Notes: a model not told the origin generated them from the letters alone. A stretch of 64,000 nt of DNA from Rhodospirillales bacterium (GCA_016214125.1 JACRPC010000048.1:1-64000); one strand, 5' to 3'. Positions 53,181 to 62,996 are shown, counted from the stretch's first letter. Made by a program: numbers and translations.

Positions 53181-54128
53181 ATGCACACACGATCGATCGC
53201 GTCCTGGCGCCACAGCCATGTCTTTCTCGGTTCCGGCCACGCCGCCAACGAGCGCCGGACCTGGATCGTCGTCGCCCTCACGCTGGCCTTCATGGTGGTC
53301 GAGATCGGCGCCGGCATGCTCTTCCAATCGATGGCCCTGGTCGCCGATGGCTGGCACATGGCGACCCATGCGGCGGCGCTGGCGATCGCCGCCTTCGCCT
53401 ACCGTTTCGCCAGCCGCCATGCCCAGGATGCGCGCTTTACCTTCGGCACCGGCAAAGTGGGCGATCTGGCCGGCTATACCAGCGCGGTCATCTTGGGCCT
53501 TGTCGCCCTCTTGATTGCCTGGGAATCGGCCCAGCGCCTGATCGATCCGCGCCCAATCGCCTTCGCCGAGGCCTTGGCGGTGGCGGTGGCGGGACTGATC
53601 GTCAATCTGGCGAGCGCCGCCCTGCTCGCCAGCCCCAAGACCAATCGTGATCATGGCCACAGTCATGATCACGGCCACAGTCACAGCCACGATGACCCCG
53701 ATCACAATCTCAATTCCGCCTACGCCCATGTGCTGGCCGACGCGCTCACCTCGATCCTGGCGATCCTCGCTTTGGGGCTGGGGCTGCTCTGGAATTGGCG
53801 CTGGCTGGACGCCGTGATCGGGTTGGTGGGAGCGGTGGTGATCCTGACTTGGTCGGTTGGCCTGATGCGCGACGCCGCCGGCACGCTACTCGATGTCGAG
53901 GCCGATGGCGATTTGGCCGCCTCGATCCGCCAGACCATCGAGGCCGATCCGGCCGATCGCATCGCCGATCTGCATCTGTGGCGGGTGGGGCCCGGTCAAT
54001 TCGCCGTCATTCTCTCGATCGTCACCGACCGCGCCATGACGGTCGAAGGCTACCGCGCCCTCCTGGCCGGCGATCCGCGCATCCGCCATCTCACCATCGA
54101 AATTCAGCCCTGCTGCCAAGCGGCCTGA
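53181..54128 (+). CDS. CDF-family metal exporter (DmeF-like)
   Basis: A 315-residue cation diffusion facilitator with six membrane helices. FQSMALVADGWHMATHAAAL near residue 49-68 contains the helix-2 metal site (D and H). DHGHSHDHGHSHSHDDPDH near 159-177 is a His-rich cytoplasmic loop, and AYAHVLADALTSILAI near 182 holds the helix-5 site. The N-terminal SWRHSHVFLGSGHAANERRTW recalls DmeF proteins, which export Co/Ni or Zn. It lies on the opposite strand between nlpD and pcm, genes that are usually adjacent. Start ATG 53181 with GAGG upstream. Confidence 0.87.
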   Translation: MHTRSIASWRHSHVFLGSGHAANERRTWIVVALTLAFMVVEIGAGMLFQSMALVADGWHMATHAAALAIAAFAYRFASRHAQDARFTFGTGKVGDLAGYTSAVILGLVALLIAWESAQRLIDPRPIAFAEALAVAVAGLIVNLASAALLASPKTNRDHGHSHDHGHSHSHDDPDHNLNSAYAHVLADALTSILAILALGLGLLWNWRWLDAVIGLVGAVVILTWSVGLMRDAAGTLLDVEADGDLAASIRQTIEADPADRIADLHLWRVGPGQFAVILSIVTDRAMTVEGYRALLAGDPRIRHLTIEIQPCCQAA

Positions 54129-54135
54129 GCCCCCC

Positions 54136-54774
54136 CTACTCCTCCGCCACGCCGGGCAGCAGGGGCACGAAGCGCACCGGCAGGAAGCTTTCGCGGGTCA
54201 TGCCGGCTTCGGTCTTGACCAGCTTGATCAGATCCTGGGCGTAACCGTCCGAACCGACCGGGATGACCAGAATCCCGCCGACATCGAGCTGATCGACCAG
54301 GGCCTGCGGTATCTCGGTGGCGGCCGCGGTCACCATGATGCGGTCGAAGGGGGCCTGCTCGGGCCAACCCTTCATGCCGTCGCCGGCAATGGCGGTGATG
54401 TTGTGCAGCCTCAGCGCCTTGAAACGCTCCTCGGCCTCCTTCACCAGCGGCTTGTGGCGCTCGATGGTGTAGAGCCGCCGGCAAAGCCTAGCCAGGATCG
54501 CCGCCTGATAGCCCGAGCCGGTGCCGATCTCCAGCACCTTCATCCGCTCGCCCACCTCAAGGGCCTGGGTCATGAGACCGACAACCAGAGGCTGGCTGAT
54601 GGTCTGGCCGCGCCCGATCGGCAGGGCCTGATCCTCATAGGCCTGGTCCTGGAAGGTCTCGGGCACGAACAGCTCGCGCGGCGTGCGCTCGATGGCGGCC
54701 AGAACCCTGGTGTCGACCACGCCGCCGCGCCGAAGCTCCATCAACAGACGGATCTTGCGCGCCGCGACGCTCAC
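54136..54774 (-). CDS. pcm: Protein-L-isoaspartate O-methyltransferase
   Basis: A 212-residue PCMT that methylates damaged isoaspartyl residues. QALPIGRGQTISQPLVVGLM near residue 48-67 and VLEIGTGSGYQAAILARL near 80-97 (SAM site) are characteristic, with DRIMVTAAATEIP near 142. I take the GTG at 54772-54774, which overlaps the surE stop, because the further upstream codons lie in surE. Order surE-pcm-nlpD as usual. Confidence 0.93.
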   Translation of the reverse strand: MSVAARKIRLLMELRRGGVVDTRVLAAIERTPRELFVPETFQDQAYEDQALPIGRGQTISQPLVVGLMTQALEVGERMKVLEIGTGSGYQAAILARLCRRLYTIERHKPLVKEAEERFKALRLHNITAIAGDGMKGWPEQAPFDRIMVTAAATEIPQALVDQLDVGGILVIPVGSDGYAQDLIKLVKTEAGMTRESFLPVRFVPLLPGVAEE

Positions 54775-55553
54775 CGGAACAGGGCCTTCATGGTCTTGAT
54801 GGCCGCGCGGCTGGTGAGATCGAGGCAAAGCGGCGTCACCGTCACCGCGCCGCGATGCACGGCCTCGATGTCGGTGCCCTTAAGCGTCCGGTTCTCGTCG
54901 CGCTGGGCGCCGATCCAGATATAGGGCACGCCCCTGGGGTCCTTGCGCTCCTCGATATGGTCGCCCAGCTTGCGCTTGCCCTGGCCCACCACCTCGATGC
55001 CGGTCACCTGGGCGGCGATGCGGTCGGGGAAGTTGACGTTGACCAGGATGTTGGGCTTCCAGGGCTGGCTGACCAGGGCGCGGATCACCTGGGGGGCGAA
55101 CTGCTCGGCGGTGCCCCATTTCACCGGATGGCGAGGCGAGAAGACCTGGGAAAGCGCGATCGAGCGCACGCCCAGAAGCGTGCCTTCCATGGCGGCGGCG
55201 ACGGTGCCGGAATAGGTGACGTCCTCGCCCAGATTGCCGCCGCGATTGATGCCCGACAGCACCAGATCGGGCTTCTTCTCGCGCAGAACCTTGTGGATGG
55301 CGAGCAGCACGGAATCGGTGGGCGTGCCGTCGACCGAGAAGCGGCGCTTCGAGACTTGGCGCAGCCGAAGGGGCCGGCGCGTGGTGAGCGAATGGCTGGT
55401 GGCGCTTTGCTCCAGTTCCGGCGCCACCACCCAGACGTCTTTAGACAGCGTGCGGGCGATGCGCTCGAGAATCTTGATGCCGGCGGCTTCCAGACCGTCG
55501 TCATTCGAGATCAGGATGCGCGCCTTGGAAAGGTCGACGATCGGCTTGAACAT
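54771..55553 (-). CDS. surE: 5'/3'-nucleotidase SurE
   Basis: A 260-residue survival protein, a divalent-metal nucleotidase for damaged or surplus nucleotides. ILISNDDGLEAAGIKIL near residue 13-29 (metal-binding Asp pair), LVLSGINRGGNLGEDVTYSGTVAAAMEG near 97 (another metal ligand), and TPTDSV near 75 are typical. ATG 55551-55553 overlaps the serS stop (TGATG). Confidence 0.94.
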   Translation of the reverse strand: MFKPIVDLSKARILISNDDGLEAAGIKILERIARTLSKDVWVVAPELEQSATSHSLTTRRPLRLRQVSKRRFSVDGTPTDSVLLAIHKVLREKKPDLVLSGINRGGNLGEDVTYSGTVAAAMEGTLLGVRSIALSQVFSPRHPVKWGTAEQFAPQVIRALVSQPWKPNILVNVNFPDRIAAQVTGIEVVGQGKRKLGDHIEERKDPRGVPYIWIGAQRDENRTLKGTDIEAVHRGAVTVTPLCLDLTSRAAIKTMKALFR

Positions 55554-56824
55554 CAGGCTTCGATCCGTTCCAGCCCGCCCATATAGGGCCTGAGCGCCTG
55601 GGGCACCACGACCGAACCGTCTTCCTGCTGGTAGTTCTCGATGATGGCGATCAGGGTGCGGCCGACCGCCAAGCCCGAGCCGTTCAGGGTGTGGACCGGA
55701 CGGGTGCCCTTCTCGCCCTTGGGCCGATAGCGCGCTTTCATGCGCAGCGCCTGGAAATCGCCGCAGTTCGAGCAAGACGAAATCTCGCGGTACTGGTTCT
55801 GGCCGGGCAGCCAGACCTCGATGTCGTAAGTCTTGCAGGCCGAAAAGCCCATATCGCCGGTGCAGAGCTTCATGACGCGGTAGGAAAGCCCCAGGCGCTT
55901 CAAGACCTCTTCGGCGCAGGTGGTCATCCGCTCATGTTCGGATAGGGAGCGATCGGGATGGGCGATCGACACCAGCTCGACCTTCCAGAATTGGTGCTGG
56001 CGGATCATGCCCCGCGTGTCCTTGCCGGCGGCTCCCGCTTCCGAACGGAAGCACGGCGTCAGCGCCGTCATGCGGATCGGCAGATCGTCCTCGGCCAATA
56101 TTTCGCCGGCCACCAGATTGGTGAGCGGCACTTCGGCGGTGGGGATCAGCCAATGGCCCTGAACGGTGCGGAACAGATCCTCGCCGAATTTCGGCAACTG
56201 GCCGGTGCCGAACAGGGCCTCGTCGCGCACCAGCACCGGCGGGCTCACCTCGGTGTAGCCGAATTCACTTGTGTGCAGATCGAGCATGAAGGAGGCGAGC
56301 GCGCGCTCCATCCGCGCCAGGGCGCCTTTGAGAACCACGAAGCGGGCGCCGGAAAGCCTTGCGGCGCGCTCGAAATCCATCAGCCCCAGCTTGGGGCCGA
56401 TTTCGTCATGCTCCTTGGCCATGAAGGGCAGCAGCGCCGGATCGCCCGAGCGGCGGATTTCCACATTGGCGGAGGCGTCGGCGCCATCGGGCACATCGTC
56501 GGCCGGGCGGTTGGGAATCGCCGCCAACAGGCCCTCCAGTTCCTTGTCCTTGGCGGCCATCGCCGCCTCGGCTTGGGCCTGACGATCCTTGTCGGCCGAC
56601 ACCCGGGCCAGCAGCGCCTGGGTGTCCTCGCCCTTGGCCTTGGCGGCGCCGATCGCCTTGGCCAGCTTGTTGCGCTCGGCCTGGATGTCCTGGGCCTCGG
56701 TCTGGCGGGCCCGGCGTTCGGCATCGAGCGCCATCAGCATCGTCGCCTGCGGCGGCAACCCACGCCGCGCCAGGGCGGCGTCGAAGGCGGCCGGATTGTC
56801 GCGGATCCATTTGATGTCGTGCAT
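55553..56824 (-). CDS. serS: Seryl-tRNA synthetase
   Basis: A 423-residue class II synthetase. [21 protein letters not shown] opens the N-terminal coiled-coil arm (about 30-100). Class II motif 2 is [24 protein letters not shown] near 258-281, and motif 3 includes [21 protein letters not shown] near 378-398. No editing domain. It starts 10 bases after tatC. Confidence 0.96.
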   Translation of the reverse strand: MHDIKWIRDNPAAFDAALARRGLPPQATMLMALDAERRARQTEAQDIQAERNKLAKAIGAAKAKGEDTQALLARVSADKDRQAQAEAAMAAKDKELEGLLAAIPNRPADDVPDGADASANVEIRRSGDPALLPFMAKEHDEIGPKLGLMDFERAARLSGARFVVLKGALARMERALASFMLDLHTSEFGYTEVSPPVLVRDEALFGTGQLPKFGEDLFRTVQGHWLIPTAEVPLTNLVAGEILAEDDLPIRMTALTPCFRSEAGAAGKDTRGMIRQHQFWKVELVSIAHPDRSLSEHERMTTCAEEVLKRLGLSYRVMKLCTGDMGFSACKTYDIEVWLPGQNQYREISSCSNCGDFQALRMKARYRPKGEKGTRPVHTLNGSGLAVGRTLIAIIENYQQEDGSVVVPQALRPYMGGLERIEA

Positions 56825-56833
56825 CGCGCCTAC

Positions 56834-57652
56834 TTAGCTTTCGTTGAAATCGGTTTCCGAGACCGCGCCGTCGGTGCCGTCATCCTCGTCGGCCTTGCGG
56901 TTCTTCTCGACTATTTTGCACGAATAGATCGACAGCTCGTAGAGCAGCATCAGGGGAAAGGCCAGAAGGAGCTGGCTCATCACGTCGGGCGGGGTCAGGA
57001 TCGCCGCCACCACGAAAATGCCGACAATGGCGTAGCGCCGCTTCTCCGACAGGGACTTGGCGGTGACCAGGCCGGCCCGTCCCATCAGGGTGAGCAGCAC
57101 CGGAAGCTGGAAGGCAATGCCGAAGGCGAAGATCAGCTTCATCACCAGCGACAGATATTCGCCCACCTTGGCTTCGAGTTGGATCGGCACCGATCCTTCC
57201 ATGGCCGGCATCTCGAAGCTCAGGAGGTAGCGCCACAGAAGGGGAATGACGATGAAATAGACCAGCGACGCACCAAGCAGAAACAAGACCGGCGTGGCGA
57301 ACAGGAAGGGCAGGAAGGCCTTCTTCTCGTGCTTGTAAAGGCCGGGCGCGATGAAAGCCCAAAGCTGGCCGGCCGCCACCGGGAAGGAAACGAAAGCGGC
57401 GGCGAAGGCGGCGACCTTGACGTAGGTGAAGAAGACTTCGGTGAGCGCGGTGTAGATCATGCGCCGGTTGCCGCCCATCTCCTCGAAGATGCGCGAAAGC
57501 GGCAGCACCAGAAAGCCATAGATGTCCTGGGCGAAGAAGAAGCAGACGAAGAAGGCCAGTACGAACATCACCATGGCCCAGAGCAGCCGGTTGCGCAGCT
57601 CGACCAGATGCTCGAGCAGCGGCATCTTGGAATCGTTGATGTCGGCGCTCAT
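56834..57652 (-). CDS. tatC: Sec-independent translocase TatC
   Basis: A 272-residue six-helix TatC, the twin-arginine signal receptor. [19 protein letters not shown] near residue 11-29 and [12 protein letters not shown] near 52 are conserved, with [21 protein letters not shown] near 175-195. An acidic C-terminal tail follows. Its start overlaps the tatB stop by 4 bases. Confidence 0.95.
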   Translation of the reverse strand: MSADINDSKMPLLEHLVELRNRLLWAMVMFVLAFFVCFFFAQDIYGFLVLPLSRIFEEMGGNRRMIYTALTEVFFTYVKVAAFAAAFVSFPVAAGQLWAFIAPGLYKHEKKAFLPFLFATPVLFLLGASLVYFIVIPLLWRYLLSFEMPAMEGSVPIQLEAKVGEYLSLVMKLIFAFGIAFQLPVLLTLMGRAGLVTAKSLSEKRRYAIVGIFVVAAILTPPDVMSQLLLAFPLMLLYELSIYSCKIVEKNRKADEDDGTDGAVSETDFNES

Positions 57653-58011
57653 TTGGGCGGCTCGGGCGCGGGCGGAAGGGCGGCCGGCGGCTCGGCCGCC
57701 GGGGCGGGGGTCGGGACTGGGCTTTCCTCGATTTGCAGCGCCTTCTCGACCGAACCGTCGGGGTCGACCGCCTTCTCGACCTCACGCTTGAAATCGACTT
57801 GATTGAAGCTTTCCACCTTCTTCTTCATTTCTTCCAGCTCGGCCTCGCGCACCATGTCGTCGATGCCCTTCTGGAACTCGCCGGCCAGGTTCTTGGCCTT
57901 GCGGGTCATCTGGCCCATCAGGCGCAGCACCTTGGGCAGGTCTTTGGGCCCAATGACGATCAGGGCCACGACCGCGATCACGGCAAGCTCGGAGATATCG
58001 ACGTCGAACAC
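57649..58011 (-). CDS. tatB: Sec-independent translocase TatB
   Basis: A 120-residue TatB: one N-terminal membrane helix ([26 protein letters not shown], residues 4-29), an amphipathic helix, and a proline-rich C-terminal tail. The E-8 residue and GPKDLP are diagnostic. It sits between tatA and tatC. Confidence 0.93.
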   Translation of the reverse strand: MFDVDISELAVIAVVALIVIGPKDLPKVLRLMGQMTRKAKNLAGEFQKGIDDMVREAELEEMKKKVESFNQVDFKREVEKAVDPDGSVEKALQIEESPVPTPAPAAEPPAALPPAPEPPK

Positions 58012-58046
58012 GGCTCCCTCGGCGCGGGGCTAGCCTATCGGGGATT

Positions 58047-58310
58047 TCAAGGCTTGGCCGCGTGATCCTTTTCGACCGCCGAGGCGGCCGGCGTGGCGGC
58101 GGCGTTGTCGATCGGCTTGGGCTGGGCGGGCTGGGCGGCGTCGCCCGAACCCGAACCGGAAGCGCCCTCGGCCTCGTCCTTCAGACCCGCCTTGAAGGCC
58201 TTGACGCCCTTGGCCATGTCGCCCATCAGGCGCGGAATCTTGCCGGCTCCGAAGAGGAGCAGGACGATGACCAGAACGATGATCCAATGCCAAATGCTTC
58301 CGAAACCCAT
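58047..58310 (-). CDS. tatA: Sec-independent translocase TatA
   Basis: An 87-residue TatA. The N-terminal helix [17 protein letters not shown] (residues 5-21) is followed by [20 protein letters not shown] and an acidic, Gly/Ala/Pro-rich tail. The ATG at 58308-58310 was chosen; a longer open frame upstream is not supported. It heads tatA-tatB-tatC-serS-surE-pcm. A Tat-type signal occurs on the Liv binding protein at 14036-15268. Confidence 0.93.
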   Translation of the reverse strand: MGFGSIWHWIIVLVIVLLLFGAGKIPRLMGDMAKGVKAFKAGLKDEAEGASGSGSGDAAQPAQPKPIDNAAATPAASAVEKDHAAKP

Positions 58311-58482
58311 GATCGGCCCTTTCCTTAGCGCTTTCCGCCCCTTCCCCGGTGACGGAGGCGGATCATCGCAGAACTCGCCCAAGGCCGCAACAGGGGGGCC
58401 GACCCACCCGTCCGATCGCTCTTGGAGCGCCTTGGCAAAGCTGCTAGGCTTTCCGGATCGTGATACTTGGGTATTCGAAGGG

Positions 58483-58851
58483 ATGATGGACGGGTTGGCG
58501 CGCCGATCGGTGGTCTGGATGGGGCTTTTGGCCCTCGTCCTCAATCTGTCTTTGGGCGACCTTCATCACGGCCACCATCTGGGCCAGGGCAAGACCTCGG
58601 CCGGACCGGTCCTGGACATCTGCCTGGCCCCCGGCTCGCAAGCCCCGCTGGATCGCCCCTCCTCGGATGCCGAAGGCGAGGCCTGCCTGTTCTGCCCGGT
58701 CGGCGGTTCGAGCGTCGCCGGCAAGGCAACCACCTTTGCCGCCCCCTTGGGCGCGCCGGTCCGTCTGGCGGGCCTCGAGCCGGGCGCGCCCGTCCCTCTT
58801 CGCGCTCCTTTCTCTCCCCACCGCCCGCGCGATCCGCCCCGCTCTTCCTGA
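58483..58851 (+). CDS. DUF2946-like exported protein, probably copper-related
   Basis: A 122-residue protein with an N-terminal hydrophobic signal or anchor ([19 protein letters not shown] near residue 7-25), then HHGHH and two cysteine features, DICLAPGS near 45 and ACLFCPVGG near 67. This follows the pattern of DUF2946 proteins, usually found near copper genes. Two adjacent ATGs (58483 and 58486) are possible starts. It precedes a Crp/Fnr regulator and a copper chaperone on the same strand. Function unknown. Confidence 0.6.
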   Translation: MMDGLARRSVVWMGLLALVLNLSLGDLHHGHHLGQGKTSAGPVLDICLAPGSQAPLDRPSSDAEGEACLFCPVGGSSVAGKATTFAAPLGAPVRLAGLEPGAPVPLRAPFSPHRPRDPPRSS

Positions 58852-58941
58852 AGTGACCAATCCGCCTGGGTCCGTCGGTCCGTTTCCTTGGAAACGACCG
58901 CCGGTCCCGAACGATCACTTGGAATTGACGGAGCCACCCTC

Positions 58942-59679
58942 ATGTCACACCTTGCCCAGGTCACCATCGGCTGGAGTGTCGCCGAACGCCAGACCTTAGG
59001 CCGTTCGCCGCTTCTGGCCGACCTCAAAACCTCGACCGCCGACCATCTTCTTGCCCACGCCGAAAGGCTGGGCATCGTCCGCCCGACCTTGTTGTTCAGC
59101 CCCGATTCCCCATCTCAGGCCCTCCATATCCTGATCAAGGGCGAAGTACGGCTCTTAGGGCCGGATGGGCTTTTCCTCGATCTCGTCCAGCCCGGCCAAA
59201 GCTTCGGCGAGACCGCCGTGCTTGGCGCCCACGCCCTCGCGCTGGCCGCCCAAGCGCAAACCGGCGCGGTGATCGCCCGCCTGCCCCGGGCCGTGGTTTT
59301 GGAGGCCATCGAACGGGATTGCGGCTTCGCCTTGGCGTTGATGCGCGCCCTGGCCGCTTGGTGCGAATCCCATCGCCAGGACATCCACGATCTGCGTCGC
59401 CTAAATCCCAGCGAAAGGCTGGCCCGTTTCCTGGTGCGGAACAGCCATGCGCCGGGTCGCCAGGGCCAGCGCCTGCCGATGCGCAAACGCGCCTTGGCCG
59501 AACGGCTGGGCATGACGCCGGAAAGCCTGGCTCGGGCCATCACCCGCCTGGCCGAACACGGAGTCAAGCGGGCCGGCGAAAACCGGATCGCCATCACCGA
59601 CCGCGCGGCGCTCTGCCGTTACGCCGGGCTGCCGCCATCGGCGGAATCCGGCGACGCCCCGCACGCCCAAGCCGCTTGA
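58942..59679 (+). CDS. Crp/Fnr-family transcriptional regulator
   Basis: A 245-residue regulator. The N-terminal cyclic-nucleotide-like sensor domain has LHILIKGEVRLLGPDG near residue 54 and GQSFGETAVLG near 81-91. The C-terminal helix-turn-helix contains MRKRALAERLGMTPESLARAITRLAEHG near 180-207. There is no N-terminal Fe-S cysteine cluster as in Fnr, so another signal (heme, redox, cAMP) is likely. GGAG lies 8 bases before the ATG at 58942. It sits between the DUF2946-like and PCu(A)C genes and may control them. Confidence 0.85.
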   Translation: MSHLAQVTIGWSVAERQTLGRSPLLADLKTSTADHLLAHAERLGIVRPTLLFSPDSPSQALHILIKGEVRLLGPDGLFLDLVQPGQSFGETAVLGAHALALAAQAQTGAVIARLPRAVVLEAIERDCGFALALMRALAAWCESHRQDIHDLRRLNPSERLARFLVRNSHAPGRQGQRLPMRKRALAERLGMTPESLARAITRLAEHGVKRAGENRIAITDRAALCRYAGLPPSAESGDAPHAQAA

Positions 59680-59707
59680 ACCTCTCCCTTTCGAAAGGAC
59701 CCAACCC

Positions 59708-60169
59708 ATGTTTGCTCGTTTGATCACCGCCGCTCTCGTCACGTTTCTTGCCCTGCCCGCCTTGGCGCAACAAGGGCCGATCACCGTCGAAGGCGCCTTT
59801 GCCCGCGCCTCGGCTGGCAACGCCAAGAACGGCGCCGCCTTCATGATCTTGACCAACACCAGCCCCCAGGCCGACCGTTTGCTCGCCGCCAAGGCGGGGA
59901 TTTCGCGTACCGTCGAACTGCACAATGTCGTCAAGAAAGGCGAGGTGATGGCGATGACGCCGGTCGAAGCCATTCCGGTTCCGGCCCAGGGCAAGACCGA
60001 GCTGAAACCCGGCAGCTACCATGTGATGTTTATGGATCTCGCCGACCCGCTCAAGGAAGGCTCCAGCTTCCCCCTGACGCTGCAATTCGAGAAGGCGGGA
60101 ACCGTCACCATCCAGGTGCCGGTGCATGGCGTGGGCGCCATGCCGGCCGCCCCCTCCAAGGGGCATTGA
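59708..60169 (+). CDS. Periplasmic copper chaperone PCu(A)C
   Basis: A 153-residue exported protein with signal peptide (cleavage near LPALA-Q, residue 21). The Cu(I)-binding signature H-x10-M-x21-H-x-M is complete: H78 in VELHNV, the Met of EVMAM, and YHVMFMD near 111. Such proteins deliver copper to the CuA or CuB site of cytochrome c oxidase. GAAAGGA precedes the ATG. It lies 28 bases after the Crp/Fnr gene. Confidence 0.91.
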   Translation: MFARLITAALVTFLALPALAQQGPITVEGAFARASAGNAKNGAAFMILTNTSPQADRLLAAKAGISRTVELHNVVKKGEVMAMTPVEAIPVPAQGKTELKPGSYHVMFMDLADPLKEGSSFPLTLQFEKAGTVTIQVPVHGVGAMPAAPSKGH

Positions 60170-61234
60170 TCAGGCGGGAAAGACGAAGACCTGCGTCGGG
60201 TCGAGGCGAACGGCCAGCCTTTCGCCTTCGGCCGGCAGGAAGCGCCCAGGAATGCGGGCGTGCAGATGCAGCCGCTCGGGCTCGCCCACCGCCAGGTGGA
60301 CGAGGCTGGCGCGCCCCAGCAGGCGGGCGGCCAGCACCCGGGCGAGCGCGGCGCCCTCGACCTCCTCGCTCGCCAGGCGAACCGCTTCCGGGCGGATCAG
60401 CACCAAGGCCTGGGCCCCTTCGGCCAGGCCGGGCGCGGCGAAGGCCCCCAGCGCGGTTGCCACCTTGCCGCCCTGAACGGTGCCGGCAAGCCGGTTGACT
60501 TCGCCGAAGAAGGCGGCGACGAAGGCGTCGGCGGGCCGGAAATAAAGCTCTTCGGGTGGCCCGACCTGAACGATCCGCCCTTCGCGCATCAGGGCGATGC
60601 GGTCGGCCATGAACATGGCCTCCTCGGGATCGTGGGTGACCATCAAGGTGGCAACGCCGCTGGTTTTCAAGATGTGCAGCGTCTGGTCGCGCACCTGATC
60701 GCGCAGGCGGGAATCGAGACCCGAGAAAGGTTCGTCGAGCAGCATCAGGCGGGGATTGGGCGCCAAGGCCCTGGCCAGCGCCACCCGCTGCTGCTGACCG
60801 CCCGAAAGCGTGTGCGGATACTGGGCCTCGGCGCCTTCCATGCCCACCTGGGCCAGCACGGCCCGCACCCGCTGATCGATTTCGGCTTTGGGCCGTCCGG
60901 CCAGACCGAAGGCGATGTTGTGGGCGACATCGAGATGGGGAAACAGGGCGTAATCCTGGAACAGGAACCCGACATGGCGTTCCTCGGGCGGAAGGCGCTG
61001 CTGGGCGTCGGCCACCACGCGCCCGCCCAGCCTTACGCTGCCCTCTTGCGGGTGCTCAAGGCCGGCGGCAATGCGCAGCGTGGTGGTCTTGCCGCAACCC
61101 GAGGGGCCGAGCAGGCAGACCAGTTCGCCCGGCGCCACCGCCAGCGAAACCTCGGCCACCACCTTCTGGCCGCCATAGGCATGGCCGACCGCCGCGAGCA
61201 CCAGCCCGTGATGGAGAGCGTCGGCGGGGTTCAT
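60170..61234 (-). CDS. Iron-type ABC transporter ATP-binding protein (FbpC-like)
   Basis: A 354-residue ATPase. Walker A LGPSGCGKTTTLR is near residue 38, the signature LSGGQQQRVALARAL near 143 and Walker B LMLLDEPFSGLD near 163. A C-terminal TOBE domain (about 255-350) follows. Closest in layout to Fe3+ importers (FbpC/PotA class). It overlaps the permease gene by 4 bases and converges with the copper-chaperone gene with no gap. Confidence 0.88.
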   Translation of the reverse strand: MNPADALHHGLVLAAVGHAYGGQKVVAEVSLAVAPGELVCLLGPSGCGKTTTLRIAAGLEHPQEGSVRLGGRVVADAQQRLPPEERHVGFLFQDYALFPHLDVAHNIAFGLAGRPKAEIDQRVRAVLAQVGMEGAEAQYPHTLSGGQQQRVALARALAPNPRLMLLDEPFSGLDSRLRDQVRDQTLHILKTSGVATLMVTHDPEEAMFMADRIALMREGRIVQVGPPEELYFRPADAFVAAFFGEVNRLAGTVQGGKVATALGAFAAPGLAEGAQALVLIRPEAVRLASEEVEGAALARVLAARLLGRASLVHLAVGEPERLHLHARIPGRFLPAEGERLAVRLDPTQVFVFPA

Positions 61235-62934
61235 CCCTCGTCTCCCGGCCGGGCGCGCGCGATGGCGCGCGAGAGCAGAATGGTCGGCACGATCGAGACC
61301 AGGACGATCGCCAGCGAGGGCAGCGCCGCGTCGGGCAGGCGCTCGTCCGAGGCCAGCTCGAAGGCGCGGATCGCCAGAGTGTCGAAATTGAACGGGCGCA
61401 TCATCAAGGTCGCCGGCAATTCCTTGGTGACGTCGACGAAGACCAGAAGGGCGGCGGTCAGCAGGCTGCCCTTCATCATCGGCAGGTGAATCCGGCGCAA
61501 GGCCCGCAAAGGCGTGGCGCCCAGGGTGCGGGCCGAGGCCTCCATGGCCGGGGTGATGCGGCCAAGGCTGGTCTCGACCGCCTGGAAGGCCACGGCGAGG
61601 AAGCGGACCAGATAGGCGAACAGCACCGCCGCCACCGTGCCGGTGAGGATGAGGCCGCTCGAGAGTCCGAAGGTGCGGCGCAGGAAAGCGTCGAGCGCGT
61701 TGTCGAGGAAGGCGAAGGGCACCAAGACGCCGACCGCGATCACCGAACCCGGCACCGCATAGCCCAGGCTGGCCAGCCGGGCCGCCGCCCGGGTGATCAT
61801 CGTGCGGTCGAGGCGCTTGGCGTAGGCGAGCAGCACCGCCACCGAAACCGCCAGAATCGCCGCCAGGAGGGCCAGGATGAAGGTGTTGCCGGCCAGCCCC
61901 AGGAAGCGGCGATCAAGGGTGCCGGGCACGGTCTCGACCGCCCAGGCGAGCAGCATGGCTCCGGGAACGAGAAAGCCCACCGCCACCGGAAACAGGCAGG
62001 CCACGAAGGCCAGAAGCGCCTTGCCGCCCCGCAGCGGATAGCGCGGCAGATTGCGGTAGCGTCCGGTGGCGTGATGGAAGCGGGCCTGACCGCGCGAAAC
62101 GCGCTCGACCAGCAAAAGCGCCAGCACGAACAGCAAGAGGATCGCCCCCAATTGCGCCGCCGCGCCCGATTGGCCCAGCCCCAGCCAGGTGCGGTAGATG
62201 CCGGTGGTGAAGGTGTCGACGGCGAAATACTGGACGGTGCCGAAATCGTTCAGGGCCTCCATCAAGGCCAGGGCCAGGCCGGCGACGATGGCCGGGCGCG
62301 CCAGCGGCAGGGCGACGGTGCGGAAACTGCGCCAGGGCGTGCAGCCCAAGGTGCGGCTCACTTCCAAGGCGCAGACCGATTGTTCGAGAAAGGCGGCGCG
62401 CGCCAGCATGTAGACATAAGGATAAAGCACGAAGGACAGCATCGCCGCCGCGCCGGGCAGCGAGCGCAGCTCGGGGAACCAGTAGTCGCGCCGGCTTTTC
62501 CAGCCGAAGAGGGCGCGCAAGGCCTCCTGCACCGGTCCGGCAAAGTCGAACAGCCCGGTATAGGCGTAGGCGATGACATAGGCCGGCATCGCCATCGGCA
62601 GCAACAGCGCCCATTCGAAGCTGCGGGCGCCGGGGAAACGGCAAAGCGTCACCAGCCAGGCCGCCCCCACCCCCATGAGAAAGGTGCCGATCCCCACGCC
62701 CAGCATCAGGAACAACGAATTGGCGACGTAGGTGCCCAACACCGTCTGGGCCAAATGGCTCCAGATCGGGCCGGTGGGCAGAAACAGCGAGGCCAGGACC
62801 ACCAGAACCGGAAGCGCCACCAGGCCGGCGATGCCGACGCCGGCGCCGCGCCACCCCCAGCCATCCAAGGGAAACAGGGAATCGAGGCGCCGGCCGGGCC
62901 GCGTGAAAGGGGGATGGGCAACGCCGTTCGGCAT
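61231..62934 (-). CDS. Iron-type ABC transporter permease, two-domain (FbpB-like)
   Basis: A 567-residue double permease with about 12 membrane helices and two EAA-type loops: EVSRTLGCTPWRSFRTVALPLARPA in the first half and EASARTLGATPLRALRRIHLPMMKG in the second. This is the FbpB architecture for ferric-ion import. I prefer the ATG at 62932-62934; a TTG at 62970 in the same frame is possible and would place an AAGGAG inside the coding part. No periplasmic binding-protein gene is nearby. Confidence 0.87.
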   Translation of the reverse strand: MPNGVAHPPFTRPGRRLDSLFPLDGWGWRGAGVGIAGLVALPVLVVLASLFLPTGPIWSHLAQTVLGTYVANSLFLMLGVGIGTFLMGVGAAWLVTLCRFPGARSFEWALLLPMAMPAYVIAYAYTGLFDFAGPVQEALRALFGWKSRRDYWFPELRSLPGAAAMLSFVLYPYVYMLARAAFLEQSVCALEVSRTLGCTPWRSFRTVALPLARPAIVAGLALALMEALNDFGTVQYFAVDTFTTGIYRTWLGLGQSGAAAQLGAILLLFVLALLLVERVSRGQARFHHATGRYRNLPRYPLRGGKALLAFVACLFPVAVGFLVPGAMLLAWAVETVPGTLDRRFLGLAGNTFILALLAAILAVSVAVLLAYAKRLDRTMITRAAARLASLGYAVPGSVIAVGVLVPFAFLDNALDAFLRRTFGLSSGLILTGTVAAVLFAYLVRFLAVAFQAVETSLGRITPAMEASARTLGATPLRALRRIHLPMMKGSLLTAALLVFVDVTKELPATLMMRPFNFDTLAIRAFELASDERLPDAALPSLAIVLVSIVPTILLSRAIARARPGDEG

Positions 62935-62977
62935 CGAGATGGGATCGCTCCTTGGCAGGGTCTCGAACAACCCTATT

Positions 62978-62996
62978 GCAAATGCGATTGATCATC
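62978..62996. promoter_or_regulatory. Fur-box-like element upstream of the iron-type ABC genes
   Basis: GCAAATGCGATTGATCATC matches the classical 19-bp Fur consensus at 12 of 19 positions by hand count. It lies just upstream of the permease start and could mediate iron control. The match is moderate and other iron regulators (Irr, RirA) are possible in this class. Confidence 0.3.
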
